A stretch of 64,000 bases of DNA from positions 2,418,001 to 2,482,000 of the forward strand of contig NZ_CP151650.1 of assembly GCF_038397775.1 (NCBI RefSeq), written 5' to 3'. Below, one piece after another: positions 25,253-33,888 of this stretch; the stretch's first letter is position 1, and every line of letters starts with the position of its first letter. The position numbers and the translations under genes are program-made. Source of the DNA: Pseudomonas sp. RC10 (lineage in GTDB: Bacteria > Pseudomonadota > Gammaproteobacteria > Pseudomonadales > Pseudomonadaceae). The notes beneath the pieces are model-generated. The model was not told the origin of the DNA and did no database searches. It was given only the letters and a program-made list of their open reading frames with translations.

Positions 25253-25524
25253 GAAAAAAGCGTTTGTAAGAAAATGTTAGAACCTCGTTCAAACGACGGA
25301 ATTTTCACTGTTTCGTCGCGAAACTCCGCATCGCTTTGCGACCTCTTCAAGATTGACGAGAGCTTTCAACGCGGACCCGGTCATGAAGAATGCGCCGCAT
25401 TGGTGGTAAACACTGGGCGATCACGTAATATTTGCCCCCCGCGACCCACACCGGCGTTCTTTCGATGTCACCGGGCGCACAGGCTTTTCGAACTTAAACC
25501 TGAATCCAACGGACTCTACGACAC

Positions 25525-27597
25525 ATGGCCAAACCGGACGCCCCGGCGCGCGCGCCGCAACCTACCGTCAAATCGCACCTGGCCTATACGCTGCTGAGCG
25601 GGCTGGCGCTGATGGTGCTGTACACCTTATTGCGCGTCGCGCTGCTGGTCTACAACCGCGAAGGGATCGGCGCGACGCCGGCCTCGACATTCATTGAGGC
25701 GTTCGGCAACGGTCTGCGTTTCGACCTGCGGTTGGTGGTCTACATCCTGATCCCGCTGCTGCTGGCCTTGTTCAGCGCGCGTTTGATGGCCGCACGGGGT
25801 CTTTTCCGTTTCTGGCTGACGCTGGTCGCGAGCCTGACCACGTTCTTCGGCCTGATGGAGATGGATTTCTACCGCGAATTCCACCAGCGCCTGAACGGCC
25901 TGGTTTTCCAGTACGTGAAAGAAGACCCGAAAACCGTGCTGAGCATGATCTGGTACGGCTACCCGGTGGTGCGTTATTTGCTCGCCTGGGCCTTGCTGAC
26001 CTGGCTGCTCAGTCTGGTGTTCAAAGGCATCGACAGTGCGACCCGTCCGCGCGGCGGCTTCAATATTGGCAGCTCCAGCAACCGCATCGTCGCACCGTGG
26101 TACACCCGGGTCGGCGTCTTCGTGCTGTGTCTGATGGTCGCGGTGATCGCAGCGCGCGGCACCTTGCGTCAAGGTCCTCCACTGCGTTGGGGTGATGCGT
26201 ACACCACCGAATCGAATTTCGCCAACACGCTGGGCCTGAACGGCACGCTGACGCTGATCGCGGCTGCGAAGAGCCGGATGTCCGAAGACCGCGACAACAT
26301 CTGGAAGGCCACCCTCCCGGTGGCAGAAGCCCAGCAAACCGTGCGCGACATGCTGCTGACCGCCAACGATAAGCTGGTGGATTCGGACAAGGCCGCCGTT
26401 CGACGCGACTTCAATCCTCCGGCTGCCAACACGCTTCCGATCAAGAACGTTGTCGTGATCCTGATGGAAAGCTTCGCCGGTCACTCCGTAGGTGCACTGG
26501 GCGACGAGTCCAACATCACGCCGTACTTCGACAAGCTGTCGGAAGAGGGCCTGCTGTTCGATCACTTCTTCTCCAACGGTACGCACACCCACCAGGGCAT
26601 GTTTGCGACGATGGCGTGCTTCCCGAACCTGCCGGGTTTCGAATACCTGATGCAGACCCCGGAAGGCAGCCACAAGCTGTCGGGCCTGCCGCAACTGCTG
26701 AGCGGCGCACGCAAGTATGACGACGTGTACGTCTACAACGGTGACTTCGCATGGGACAACCAGTCCGGGTTCTTCAGCAACCAGGGCATGACCAACTTCA
26801 TCGGCCGTAACGACTTCGTCAACCCGGTGTTCTCCGACCCGACGTGGGGTGTGTCCGACCAGGACATGTTCGACCGTGGCGCTCAGGAACTGAAAGACCG
26901 CGAAGCCAAGGGCAAGCCGTTCTATGCCTTGCTGCAAACCCTGTCGAACCACACGCCGTACGCGCTGCCCGCCAACCTGCCGGTGGAGCGCGTCACGGGT
27001 CATGGCACTCTGGACGAGCATTTGACGGCCATGCGGTATTCCGACTGGGCGCTGGGGCAGTTCTTCGAAAAGGCCAAAAAAGAGGCGTACTACAAGGACA
27101 CCCTGTTCGTGGTCGTGGGTGACCACGGGTTCGGCAACAACGAGCAGATCACCGAAATGGACCTGGGCCGCTTCAACGTGCCGATGCTCATGATCGCACC
27201 GGGCCTGCAAGACAAGTTCGGCAAGCGCAGCAGCATTGTCGGCACACAGATCGACATCGTGCCGACCATCATGGGCCGCCTGGGCGGCGACACCGTGCAC
27301 CAGTGCTGGGGCCGTGACCTGCTGAACCTGCCAGCGGGCGACCTGGGTTTCGGCGTGATCAAACCCTCGGGCAGCGAGCAGACTGTGGCAATCGTCACTG
27401 GCAACCGCATCCTGATCGAGCCGAAGGAAATGGAACCGAAGATCTACAACTACGAACTGGGCACCAAACCCCACGCTGAACTGGTTCCGAACGCGCCTGA
27501 CATCGCCGAACTGCGCAAGAAGCTCGACAGCTTCCTGCAGACCGCGACCAAGAGCCTGTTGGACAACACGGCCGGTGTGAAAGACGCCAAGCCGTAA
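25525..27597 (+). CDS. LTA synthase family sulfatase-type membrane enzyme
   Basis: A 690-residue inner-membrane protein: five TM helices in about the first 215 residues, then a large periplasmic sulfatase/phosphatase-fold domain. Metal and nucleophile motifs are present: Glu315 in VVVILMESFAGHSVG, Thr near 353 in FFSNGTHTHQGM, and VVVGDHGFGNN further on. The family transfers phosphoglycerol or phosphoethanolamine groups to envelope glycans or lipids. Gram-negative members may act on periplasmic glucans (OpgB-like) or lipid A; which one applies is open. I recall a homologue at P. aeruginosa PA1689. No strong ribosome site precedes the ATG. A good terminator follows. Confidence 0.87.
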   Translation: MAKPDAPARAPQPTVKSHLAYTLLSGLALMVLYTLLRVALLVYNREGIGATPASTFIEAFGNGLRFDLRLVVYILIPLLLALFSARLMAARGLFRFWLTLVASLTTFFGLMEMDFYREFHQRLNGLVFQYVKEDPKTVLSMIWYGYPVVRYLLAWALLTWLLSLVFKGIDSATRPRGGFNIGSSSNRIVAPWYTRVGVFVLCLMVAVIAARGTLRQGPPLRWGDAYTTESNFANTLGLNGTLTLIAAAKSRMSEDRDNIWKATLPVAEAQQTVRDMLLTANDKLVDSDKAAVRRDFNPPAANTLPIKNVVVILMESFAGHSVGALGDESNITPYFDKLSEEGLLFDHFFSNGTHTHQGMFATMACFPNLPGFEYLMQTPEGSHKLSGLPQLLSGARKYDDVYVYNGDFAWDNQSGFFSNQGMTNFIGRNDFVNPVFSDPTWGVSDQDMFDRGAQELKDREAKGKPFYALLQTLSNHTPYALPANLPVERVTGHGTLDEHLTAMRYSDWALGQFFEKAKKEAYYKDTLFVVVGDHGFGNNEQITEMDLGRFNVPMLMIAPGLQDKFGKRSSIVGTQIDIVPTIMGRLGGDTVHQCWGRDLLNLPAGDLGFGVIKPSGSEQTVAIVTGNRILIEPKEMEPKIYNYELGTKPHAELVPNAPDIAELRKKLDSFLQTATKSLLDNTAGVKDAKP

Positions 27598-27612
27598 GCC
27601 GCGTCCTGCATG

Positions 27613-27643
27613 AAAAAAGAGGCCTGTCTGGCCTCTTTTTTTT
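27613..27643 (+). terminator. Intrinsic terminator after the LTA-synthase-like gene
   Basis: AAAAGAGGCC and GGCCTCTTTT with loop TGTCT, followed by further T. Near-symmetrical A and T runs make it bidirectional. Confidence 0.9.
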
Positions 27644-27747
27644 GCGCGTAAGTCCCGTTGCGCCAAGGCAAAAAACGTTGAACGAATGCTAAAAACGCGC
27701 AGTCCGATTTCGGTAGGCCGACGTGCGGCCTGACTGAGGAGACATTG

Positions 27748-27984
27748 ATGAAAGTCTGGACTATTTCGTTTCAGGATAAAGATGGGGTGCAGCAGAGCCA
27801 CAATCTTGAACTGGAGCACCGTCCCAGTGAGGAGGAAGCTGCGCAGCACCTGCGCCCGATTCTGTTCCCGGTCGTCAATGAGCTTGATCTGAACGATCTG
27901 GATGGTCGATCAAGGGCGCCCACGGCTGAAATCCTGAAGGAGCAGAATGCGGTGCAGATCATCTCCATCGTGGAGGCGTCCTGA
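27748..27984 (+). CDS. Uncharacterised small protein (78 aa)
   Basis: A soluble acidic protein starting MKVWTISFQDKDG, with strand-like segments at both ends and an acidic middle (LNDLDGRSRAP). GAGGAG lies seven bases before the ATG at 27748, so it is well supported as a gene. No family recognised; no TM or signal. It stands alone between a terminator and the rraB-like gene. Confidence 0.65.
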   Translation: MKVWTISFQDKDGVQQSHNLELEHRPSEEEAAQHLRPILFPVVNELDLNDLDGRSRAPTAEILKEQNAVQIISIVEAS

Positions 27985-28232
27985 AAAAACCTGTGCAATC
28001 TCCAACGGTTGCCAATTGGCAACGCGCCAGAAATGGGCGTAGTCTGCGATTGAGGCCGGTGAAGCATCTACCCGCGCCAGTTCGCGTACGGATGCCTGAT
28101 TTGTAACAGCGGCACCGGCCTTGTCAGCGACATGCTTGAATCCCGGGTGACGGATGATCCGTCGCTTGATGCCCTTCAAGGGCATTTCGGGATGGTTGAA
28201 ACTCTATCTATCGTTGCATAGGAGGACGTTTC

Positions 28233-28571
28233 ATGAGCACGACCTATCAAGAAGACATCAGCAGTCACGTACTGCGCCGCATGAAAGAAGGCGGTTTCGA
28301 CTTCGCCCGTATCCATCCTATCGAGTTCTACGCAGTCTTCCCGGACGAGGAGCGGGCACGTCAGGCAGCGGAAAAATTTCGCGGTGAATCCCTCAACACC
28401 CAAGTCAACGCCCGTGAGGACGGGGCGTGGCACCTGCAATTGAGCAAATTGATGTACGCCACCTACGACGGCATCGGCGACTTCGAGCAGGATTTCCAGA
28501 CCGCCATTTTAGGGCTGGATGGCGAGGTCGAGGGGTGGGGTGTGAAGCAGGAGATCAAGCGGCTTCATTAG
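28233..28571 (+). CDS. RraB family protein (ribonuclease E inhibitor-like)
   Basis: 112 residues. The pattern HVLRRMKEGGFDFARIHPIEFYAVFPDEERARQAA and the C-terminal YDGIGDFEQDFQTAILGLDGEVEGWGV fit the RraB fold (IPR RraB/YjgD-type), a ferredoxin-like protein that binds RNase E and inhibits it in E. coli. The Pseudomonas versions are only distantly related to E. coli RraB, so inhibition of RNase E is inferred. AGGAGG precedes the ATG. A REP doublet follows 35 bp after the stop. Confidence 0.72.
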   Translation: MSTTYQEDISSHVLRRMKEGGFDFARIHPIEFYAVFPDEERARQAAEKFRGESLNTQVNAREDGAWHLQLSKLMYATYDGIGDFEQDFQTAILGLDGEVEGWGVKQEIKRLH

Positions 28572-28605
28572 AGCGGTGCCTGGCCTCAAGCTTTGTGGTC
28601 ACCCA

Positions 28606-28697
28606 TTGTGGGAGCGAATTCATTCGCGAAAAAAGGGTTCGGGCAATGGAGATGTGTTGGCTGTACCTACCAATCGCGAATGAATTCGCTCCTACAG
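28606..28697. repeat. REP doublet, GAATTCATTCGCGA family
   Basis: Left arm TTGTGGGAGCGAATTCATTC and inverted right arm GAATGAATTCGCTCCTACAG. The inner sequence (GGGTTCGGGCAATGGAGATG, then TGTTGGCTGTACCT) is almost identical to that of the doublet at 32514, so the two share a recent origin. Confidence 0.85.
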
Positions 28698-28752
28698 GTT
28701 CAAGTTCGCCAAAGTATCAAGCACGACATTGATTCGCAGAACATCAAAAACA

Positions 28753-28783
28753 GGGCAAAAAAAAGCCGCTCGGATAGGAGCGG
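28753..28783 (-). terminator. Intrinsic terminator on the minus strand with no gene in front
   Basis: Read on the minus strand: stem GCCGCTC-loop-GAGCGGC followed by eight T. No convincing minus-strand gene lies to its right (28784-29101), so the transcript it ends could be a small RNA. The rest of the 530-bp gap 28572-29101 holds the REP doublet and nothing else I can assign. Confidence 0.6.
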
Positions 28784-29101
28784 CATAAAGGGAATATCGG
28801 TACGCAATCCTGTCACGCCAACACTCGCCGATGCAGTCTGCAGCGAGGTTATCTGCGTGAATGGCGCGATTATTCACGAACAAAGTCAGGCCGGGAAATC
28901 AACTCTGACTATGCTTCCAATAGGTTTTTCTGCAGCAGGACGCTTCTCTTTGAAGCGTAGGGGAATGGGTTAGAGCGCTTCTTGCACAGGAATGGTGCGA
29001 AGGCTTTCGCTGTTTTATTCAACTCATTGATTTCAAAGCGTTTATGCCGATGGCACGGGCCTTGCGAAGGCCTTAGTGTCCATGGTGACAAGGAGTACGG
29101 C

Positions 29102-30511
29102 ATGATCCGCACCTTTTATGATGAGATGTACGATGCCGACGGTTCTGTCCGTCCGCATTATCGGGAATTCGCCCGCTGGCTGGGTGAAGCGCCACCTGAG
29201 TTGCTCGCTCAGCGTCGGCGTGAGGCCGATCTTTTGTTTCATCGCGCCGGGATTACCTTCACGTTGTACGGTGACGAGCAGGGGACCGAACGTCTGATCC
29301 CCTTCGATACGATTCCTCGCAGCATCCCCGCCAGTGAATGGCGCGTGGTCGAGCGCGGCTGCATCCAGCGCGTCAAGGCGCTGAACATGTTCCTCGCTGA
29401 CCTTTATCACGACCAACGTATTATCAAGGCCGGGATCATCCCTGCCGAACAGGTGCTGGCCAACGAGCAGTACCAGTTGGCAATGCAAGGCCTGAACCTG
29501 CATCGCGACCTCTATTCGCACATCTCCGGGGTTGACCTGGTGCGCGATGGCGACGGCACCTATTACGTCCTCGAAGACAATCTGCGCACCCCAAGCGGCG
29601 TGAGCTACATGCTCGAAGACCGCAAAATGATGATGCGCCTGTTCCCCGAATTGTTCGCCGCGCAACGCATCGCGCCGGTCGATCACTACCCGAACCTGTT
29701 GCTCGATACGCTGAAAAGCTCCAGCCCGCTGGATAACCCGAGCGTGGTCGTGCTGACGCCGGGCCGGTTCAACAGCGCGTTCTTCGAACACGCGTTCCTG
29801 GCGCGGGAAATGGGCGTGGAACTGGTGGAAGGCGCCGACTTGTTCGTGCGCGACGACCGCGTGTTCATGCGCACCACGGACGGCCCGAAGGCAGTGGACG
29901 TGATCTACCGTCGCCTCGACGACGCGTTCCTCGATCCGCTGGCGTTCAACCCGGATTCGATGCTCGGCGTGCCGGGCCTGCTGTCGGCCTATCGCTCGGG
30001 CAATGTGGTGCTGGCCAACGCCATTGGCACCGGGGTCGCCGACGACAAATCGGTGTACCCGTTCGTGACCGACATGATCCGCTTCTACCTCGACGAAGAG
30101 CCGATCCTGAAGAACGTGCCGACCTGGCAATGCCGCAAACCGGAAGAGCTGTCCCACGTGCTCGCCAACCTGGGCGATCTGGTGGTCAAGGAAACCCAGG
30201 GCTCCGGTGGCTACGGGATGCTGGTCGGGCCGGCGGCGACGGCGGCGGAAATCGAGTCGTTTCGTGCCCGTCTGAAAGCCAAGCCTCACGCGTACATCGC
30301 TCAACCTACCTTGTCCCTGTCGACCTGTCCGACCTTCGTCGAGAACGGCATCGCCCCGCGACACATCGACCTGCGCCCCTTCGTGTTGTCTGGCCGCGAA
30401 ACCCGCGTGGTTCCCGGTGGACTGACCCGCGTTGCGTTGCGCGAAGGGTCTTTGGTGGTCAACTCGTCGCAGGGTGGCGGAACCAAGGACACCTGGGTGG
30501 TCGAGGATTAA
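29102..30511 (+). CDS. Circularly permuted ATP-grasp protein (type 2)
   Basis: A 469-residue protein of the DUF404/407-type permuted ATP-grasp family. Typical motifs are visible: FDTIPRSIPASEW, RVKALNMFLADLYHDQ, YYVLEDNLRTPSGVSYMLE and KETQGSGGYGMLVGP (nucleotide-binding Gly-rich loop), then IDLRPFVLSGRE. ATP-grasp enzymes form amide or peptide bonds through acyl-phosphates. I start at the ATG at 29102 (upstream GGAG); the open frame extends 40 codons farther but that part is not family sequence. It is the first gene of a three-gene operon with the alpha-E and transglutaminase proteins, a conserved trio proposed in the literature on amidoligases to make or cut an unknown peptide tag. Confidence 0.9.
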   Translation: MIRTFYDEMYDADGSVRPHYREFARWLGEAPPELLAQRRREADLLFHRAGITFTLYGDEQGTERLIPFDTIPRSIPASEWRVVERGCIQRVKALNMFLADLYHDQRIIKAGIIPAEQVLANEQYQLAMQGLNLHRDLYSHISGVDLVRDGDGTYYVLEDNLRTPSGVSYMLEDRKMMMRLFPELFAAQRIAPVDHYPNLLLDTLKSSSPLDNPSVVVLTPGRFNSAFFEHAFLAREMGVELVEGADLFVRDDRVFMRTTDGPKAVDVIYRRLDDAFLDPLAFNPDSMLGVPGLLSAYRSGNVVLANAIGTGVADDKSVYPFVTDMIRFYLDEEPILKNVPTWQCRKPEELSHVLANLGDLVVKETQGSGGYGMLVGPAATAAEIESFRARLKAKPHAYIAQPTLSLSTCPTFVENGIAPRHIDLRPFVLSGRETRVVPGGLTRVALREGSLVVNSSQGGGTKDTWVVED

Positions 30512-30523
30512 GGATGCCTGCCA

Positions 30524-31483
30524 ATGCTAAGTAGAACTGCCTCGGATTTATATTGGATGTCGCGGTACCTGGAGCGGGCGGAAAACCTCGCACGGATGCT
30601 GGACGTCAGTTACTCGCTGTCGCTGATGCCTCAGGACGGACGCGGGGATGGCCTCAATGAACTCGCCATGCCGCTGCTGATCACCGGAACCCTGGACGAT
30701 TACCGCGAGCGCCACGGCGATCTTCATGCCGAGCGCCTGCTGCATTTCTTCGCGCTGGATGCCGAGAATCCCGCCAGTATTTTCAGCTGTCTGGCGGCGG
30801 CGCGGGCCAGTGCCCATGCGGTACGTGGGCGTATTACCGCGGACATGTGGGAAAACATCAACTCGACATACCTGGAAATTCGCGGCATCGCCGAACAGGG
30901 CCTGAGCCGATATGGCATGAGTCGGTTCTGCGAGTGGGTCAAAGAGCGTTCGCACCTGTTTCGTGGGGCGACCTACGGCACCATTATGCGTAACGACGCG
31001 TTCCGTTTCATTCGGCTGGGCACCTTCATCGAACGCGCCGACAACACCCTGCGCATGCTCGATGCCCGCTATGAAATGCTTGAACTGCGCGGGCCGTCTG
31101 CCAACGCGGCAGCGGACAGCTCAGCAGCGGGTTACTACCAGTGGAGTGCCTTGCTTCGGGCACTGTCGTCGTTCGAAGCCTACACCGAGGTCTACCGCGA
31201 CGCGCCGGGTGCGCGTCAAGTCGCCGAATTGCTGCTGTTGCGCGCCGACATCCCGCGTTCACTGCGCGCCTGTCTTGAAGAACTGGACCTGATTCTCGCC
31301 AGCCTGCCGGGGGCCAATGGCCGTCCCGCGCAACGCCTGGCCGCCGAACTCGACGCTCGTCTGCGCTATACCGGCATCGACGAAATCCTCGGCGAAGGCC
31401 TGCACGAATGGTTGAACGAATTCATTCCGCTGCTGGCCCAACTGGGTAACGTTATTCACACTTCCTATCTGGAGGCAGCATGA
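30524..31483 (+). CDS. Alpha-E domain protein (DUF403)
   Basis: A 319-residue all-helical protein. The start MLSRTASDLYWMSRYLERAENLARMLD, split at LYWM, is the hallmark of alpha-E proteins, as are FIRLGTFIERADNTLRMLD and the repeated helices to the end. It is always found with the permuted ATP-grasp and transglutaminase proteins, so it is thought to act in the same reaction, perhaps as a scaffold. It starts 12 bp after the ATP-grasp gene and its stop overlaps the next start. Confidence 0.9.
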   Translation: MLSRTASDLYWMSRYLERAENLARMLDVSYSLSLMPQDGRGDGLNELAMPLLITGTLDDYRERHGDLHAERLLHFFALDAENPASIFSCLAAARASAHAVRGRITADMWENINSTYLEIRGIAEQGLSRYGMSRFCEWVKERSHLFRGATYGTIMRNDAFRFIRLGTFIERADNTLRMLDARYEMLELRGPSANAAADSSAAGYYQWSALLRALSSFEAYTEVYRDAPGARQVAELLLLRADIPRSLRACLEELDLILASLPGANGRPAQRLAAELDARLRYTGIDEILGEGLHEWLNEFIPLLAQLGNVIHTSYLEAA

Positions 31484-32307
31484 GACTGTCCATTAGTCAC
31501 GAGACCACCTATCACTACGACGATCAGGTCCGCGCCAGCATCCAGTATTTGCGTCTGACCCCCCACGACAGCGAGCGCCAGCAGGTGCTCAGTTGGCAAC
31601 TGGCACTGCCGCGCCCGGTGCGTGCGCAGGTCGATCCGTTCGGCAACATTCTGCACGTGTTGACCTTGGACGAACCCCATGAGGCCATCGTCATCGGCGC
31701 GCGTGGGCAGGTTGAAATCGACGAGAAGCGTGAAGCCGAACATGAAAGCCAGTCGTCGCTGCCGTTCCTGCGCTTCACCCGTCTGACCGAAGCGGACGAA
31801 GCCATGCGTGAGTTCGCGGCTCGGGAATCGAAGGCACGCACGGATCGGACCGGGCTGATCGATCTGATGCAGGCGCTGAACCAGCACATCGTTTACACAC
31901 CGGGCTCAACGGCCGTCGATACCAGTGCTGCTCAAGCCTTTGCCAACGGGGCAGGGGTCTGTCAGGACCATACTCACGCGTTTCTCGCCTGCGCCCGGAG
32001 TCTTGGCGTGCCTTCGCGTTACGTGTCGGGATATTTGTACAGCGACAGCAGTGAGCATCTGTCGAGTCATGCGTGGGCAGAGGCGTGGATCGATGGTGCG
32101 TGGTACAGCTTCGATGTGACCAACCAACTGGCCATTCCTGAGCGTCATTTAAAACTGGCGGTGGGTCTGGACTACCTCGACGCCTGCCCAGTGCGTGGCA
32201 TGCGTCGCGGCGGCGGGTGTGAACAGATGCACGCGAAGGTGGTGGTCTCGGACTCAGCGCCCATCGCGACGCCAGTGGTGAAGATGCAGGTGCAGCGGCA
32301 GTCGTGA
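31480..32307 (+). CDS. Transglutaminase-like cysteine peptidase family protein
   Basis: A 275-residue protein with an N-terminal beta region (bacterial transglutaminase-like N domain) and a catalytic papain-like core. The triad is visible: Cys in GAGVCQDHTHAFLACARS, His in LSSHAWAEAWIDGAWYSFD and the Asp of YSFDVTNQ. It overlaps the alpha-E gene by ATGA, giving coupled translation. Family members act as proteases or amide-bond transferases; here it would cleave or transfer what the ATP-grasp partner builds. No Anbu-type proteasome gene, sometimes present in this system, lies next to it. Confidence 0.9.
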   Translation: MRLSISHETTYHYDDQVRASIQYLRLTPHDSERQQVLSWQLALPRPVRAQVDPFGNILHVLTLDEPHEAIVIGARGQVEIDEKREAEHESQSSLPFLRFTRLTEADEAMREFAARESKARTDRTGLIDLMQALNQHIVYTPGSTAVDTSAAQAFANGAGVCQDHTHAFLACARSLGVPSRYVSGYLYSDSSEHLSSHAWAEAWIDGAWYSFDVTNQLAIPERHLKLAVGLDYLDACPVRGMRRGGGCEQMHAKVVVSDSAPIATPVVKMQVQRQS

Positions 32308-32363
32308 GGATAGTTTCAGTTTCGATTCGTTGCTGACACGCCAAAACACTGCCTGGCACGAAA

Positions 32364-32469
32364 CCTGTGGGAGCGAACCCATTCTGGGCGGCATTCCGAC
32401 GAAAAATCGTCCGGTCGATAGAGATGTATCGGCTGGACCGGCCAATCGCGAATGAATTCGCTCCTACAG
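32364..32469. repeat. Degenerate REP doublet
   Basis: The right arm (AATGAATTCGCTCCTACAG) is canonical, while the left arm has diverged (GAGCGAACCCATTCTGGGCG). The total is about 106 bp. It lies right after the transglutaminase gene. Confidence 0.7.
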
Positions 32470-32513
32470 GTCAATCTGCGTCTGCCGGAACACCTCTATG
32501 TGCCGCAGAAACT

Positions 32514-32604
32514 CTGTAGGAGCGAATTCATTCGCGAACAGGGGTTCGGGCAATGGAGATGTGTTGGCTGTACCTGCCCATCGCAATTGAATTAGCTCCC
32601 CCAG
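32514..32604. repeat. REP doublet, near-copy of the one at 28606
   Basis: Left arm CTGTAGGAGCGAATTCATTC; right arm carries several changes (AATTGAATTAGCTCCCCCAG). The inner part is nearly identical to the element at 28606. With the degenerate doublet it fills most of the 320-bp gap before the cytochrome gene. Confidence 0.8.
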
Positions 32605-32630
32605 TAGTTTTGCGTCAGGCCCGTCATGCT

Positions 32631-33437
32631 TTACTGGCGGACCTTTCGCCCCGCCATGTGTTTCAGATACGCCACGACCTGATCCAGCTCCTGATCCGAC
32701 AACACCTCCTGCGTGATCGCCGGCATCTTCGCCTGTGGCCATTGGCGCAGGTTCTGCGGATTGCGGATGTACAGCTTCAGATAATCCCCGGCGAAATACT
32801 CGGTCGGGTTGTGCGGGATGTTCAAGTCCGGGCCCAACTGCGAATCTCCCGCGCCATTCAGCCGGTGGCAGGCGAAGCAGTTCTTTTGAAACAGCGCGAA
32901 CCCTTTGTTGACCGGATCGTCTGGGCCGAGCTTCGCGTCAGGTAACAGCGCCGGGAAACGCTCGGCGACCGACGCCAGCAATTTGATCTGGCCGACCGAA
33001 TACGGCCACTGCTCAGGGCTGATCTTGCTCGCCGCCGGGTTGGTCCACACCAGATAAAACGGCCCGGCGCTCGGCTTGTCCAGACTCAATCCAGGCCACG
33101 GGTGCGCGGGGTCTTCAACGGCGAGCCAGGCCTGTGAGCCGGTCTTTTGCAGCAGTGGCCCTGCGGGCATTTCCGCTGCAAAACCATCGGTGGCGACGGC
33201 TTGCAGATGGGCATCGCCTGTCACGGCTTCAAGAAGAGCCGCCACGGGCACGGCGCGATAGTGCATCTCGCGCTTGTAGGACACGTCGGCGGGGATGTCG
33301 ATGTCTCGGGCTTGAGGGTGTTTCAGGAGCTGCTCGGTGGTCCAGGTCTTCGCGCCATGGCCCAGATCGACCGTCAATTGTGCCGCGTACGCAGGCAAGA
33401 CCAGCAAGGTGCCGGCCAGCAGGAAAAGAAAGCGCAA
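32631..33437 (-). CDS. Periplasmic c-type cytochrome with N-terminal sulfite-oxidase-fold-like domain
   Basis: 268 residues with a signal peptide (FLFLLAGTLLVLPAYA, cleavage near 19). The region 20-150 resembles the oxidoreductase molybdopterin-binding fold (TEQLLKHPQARDIDIP, then HYRAVPVAALLEAV) but without clear cofactor residues. The C-terminal class I cytochrome c domain has one haem site CFACH (187-191), with Met238 in QAKMPAI as likely sixth ligand. It is 7 bp downstream of the rhodanese-like gene in the same operon. Role: periplasmic electron transfer with an unknown partner, maybe in sulfur or quinoprotein metabolism. Confidence 0.82.
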   Translation of the reverse strand: MRFLFLLAGTLLVLPAYAAQLTVDLGHGAKTWTTEQLLKHPQARDIDIPADVSYKREMHYRAVPVAALLEAVTGDAHLQAVATDGFAAEMPAGPLLQKTGSQAWLAVEDPAHPWPGLSLDKPSAGPFYLVWTNPAASKISPEQWPYSVGQIKLLASVAERFPALLPDAKLGPDDPVNKGFALFQKNCFACHRLNGAGDSQLGPDLNIPHNPTEYFAGDYLKLYIRNPQNLRQWPQAKMPAITQEVLSDQELDQVVAYLKHMAGRKVRQ

Positions 33438-33444
33438 GATGGGG

Positions 33445-33816
33445 TTACTCCGCAGGATCGTCGGTGACGTCGTACAGCGCGTTGTGCAGTTCGTCGTAGG
33501 TGCCGCCGTTGATGATGCTGTTGTAGCCCGCTTTCATCAACTTGTCTTGGGCACTGCTGGCGCGCGCGTTGCTGGAGCTGAATACGACCATCACCAGATT
33601 GCGGTCAGTCATCACCTGTTTGAGTTGCGGCACCAGACGGCGGTCGTCCACGCGCACGGCATTGAGCACCGTGCCCGCGTCATAATCGGTTTGGCTGCGC
33701 ACATCGATGGCCAGTTTGCCATCCCTGATTGCGGCCACAGCCTCGGCCTGTTCGACCGGCCCGGCCTGCGCGACGACGCTGAAACCCAGTGCGAAAACTG
33801 CCAGCCACTGACGCAT
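33445..33816 (-). CDS. Exported rhodanese-like protein without the catalytic Cys
   Basis: A 123-residue precursor with a signal peptide (MRQWLAVFALGFSVVAQAG). The rhodanese fold is clear: LAIDVRSQTDYDAGTVLNAV near the start and LMKAGYNSIINGGTYDEL near the end. The active-site loop, normally C-x-x-G-x-R, reads S80-SSNAR85: Cys is replaced by Ser and Gly by Asn. Sulfur transfer by the standard mechanism is therefore unlikely; it may bind a ligand or partner. It is the first gene of a pair with the cytochrome c gene, only 7 bp apart. Confidence 0.8.
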   Translation of the reverse strand: MRQWLAVFALGFSVVAQAGPVEQAEAVAAIRDGKLAIDVRSQTDYDAGTVLNAVRVDDRRLVPQLKQVMTDRNLVMVVFSSSNARASSAQDKLMKAGYNSIINGGTYDELHNALYDVTDDPAE

Positions 33817-33888
33817 GCGCTCACCTCCCTGTTTCGATAGAAAGAGGGTGGCACAAATACGCTGTGTCGCAAGCGTGGATTCACCGTC

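Noticed and set aside
25627..27849. 740-codon minus-strand open frame opposite the LTA-synthase-like gene
   Set aside because: Shadow of a strongly coding high-GC gene; composition (His, Gln, Arg, Val rich) is that of a reverse-strand artefact.
28692..28883. 63-codon minus-strand frame overlapping the orphan terminator
   Set aside because: It runs through the terminator stem and the REP end, which real genes would not; no ribosome site.
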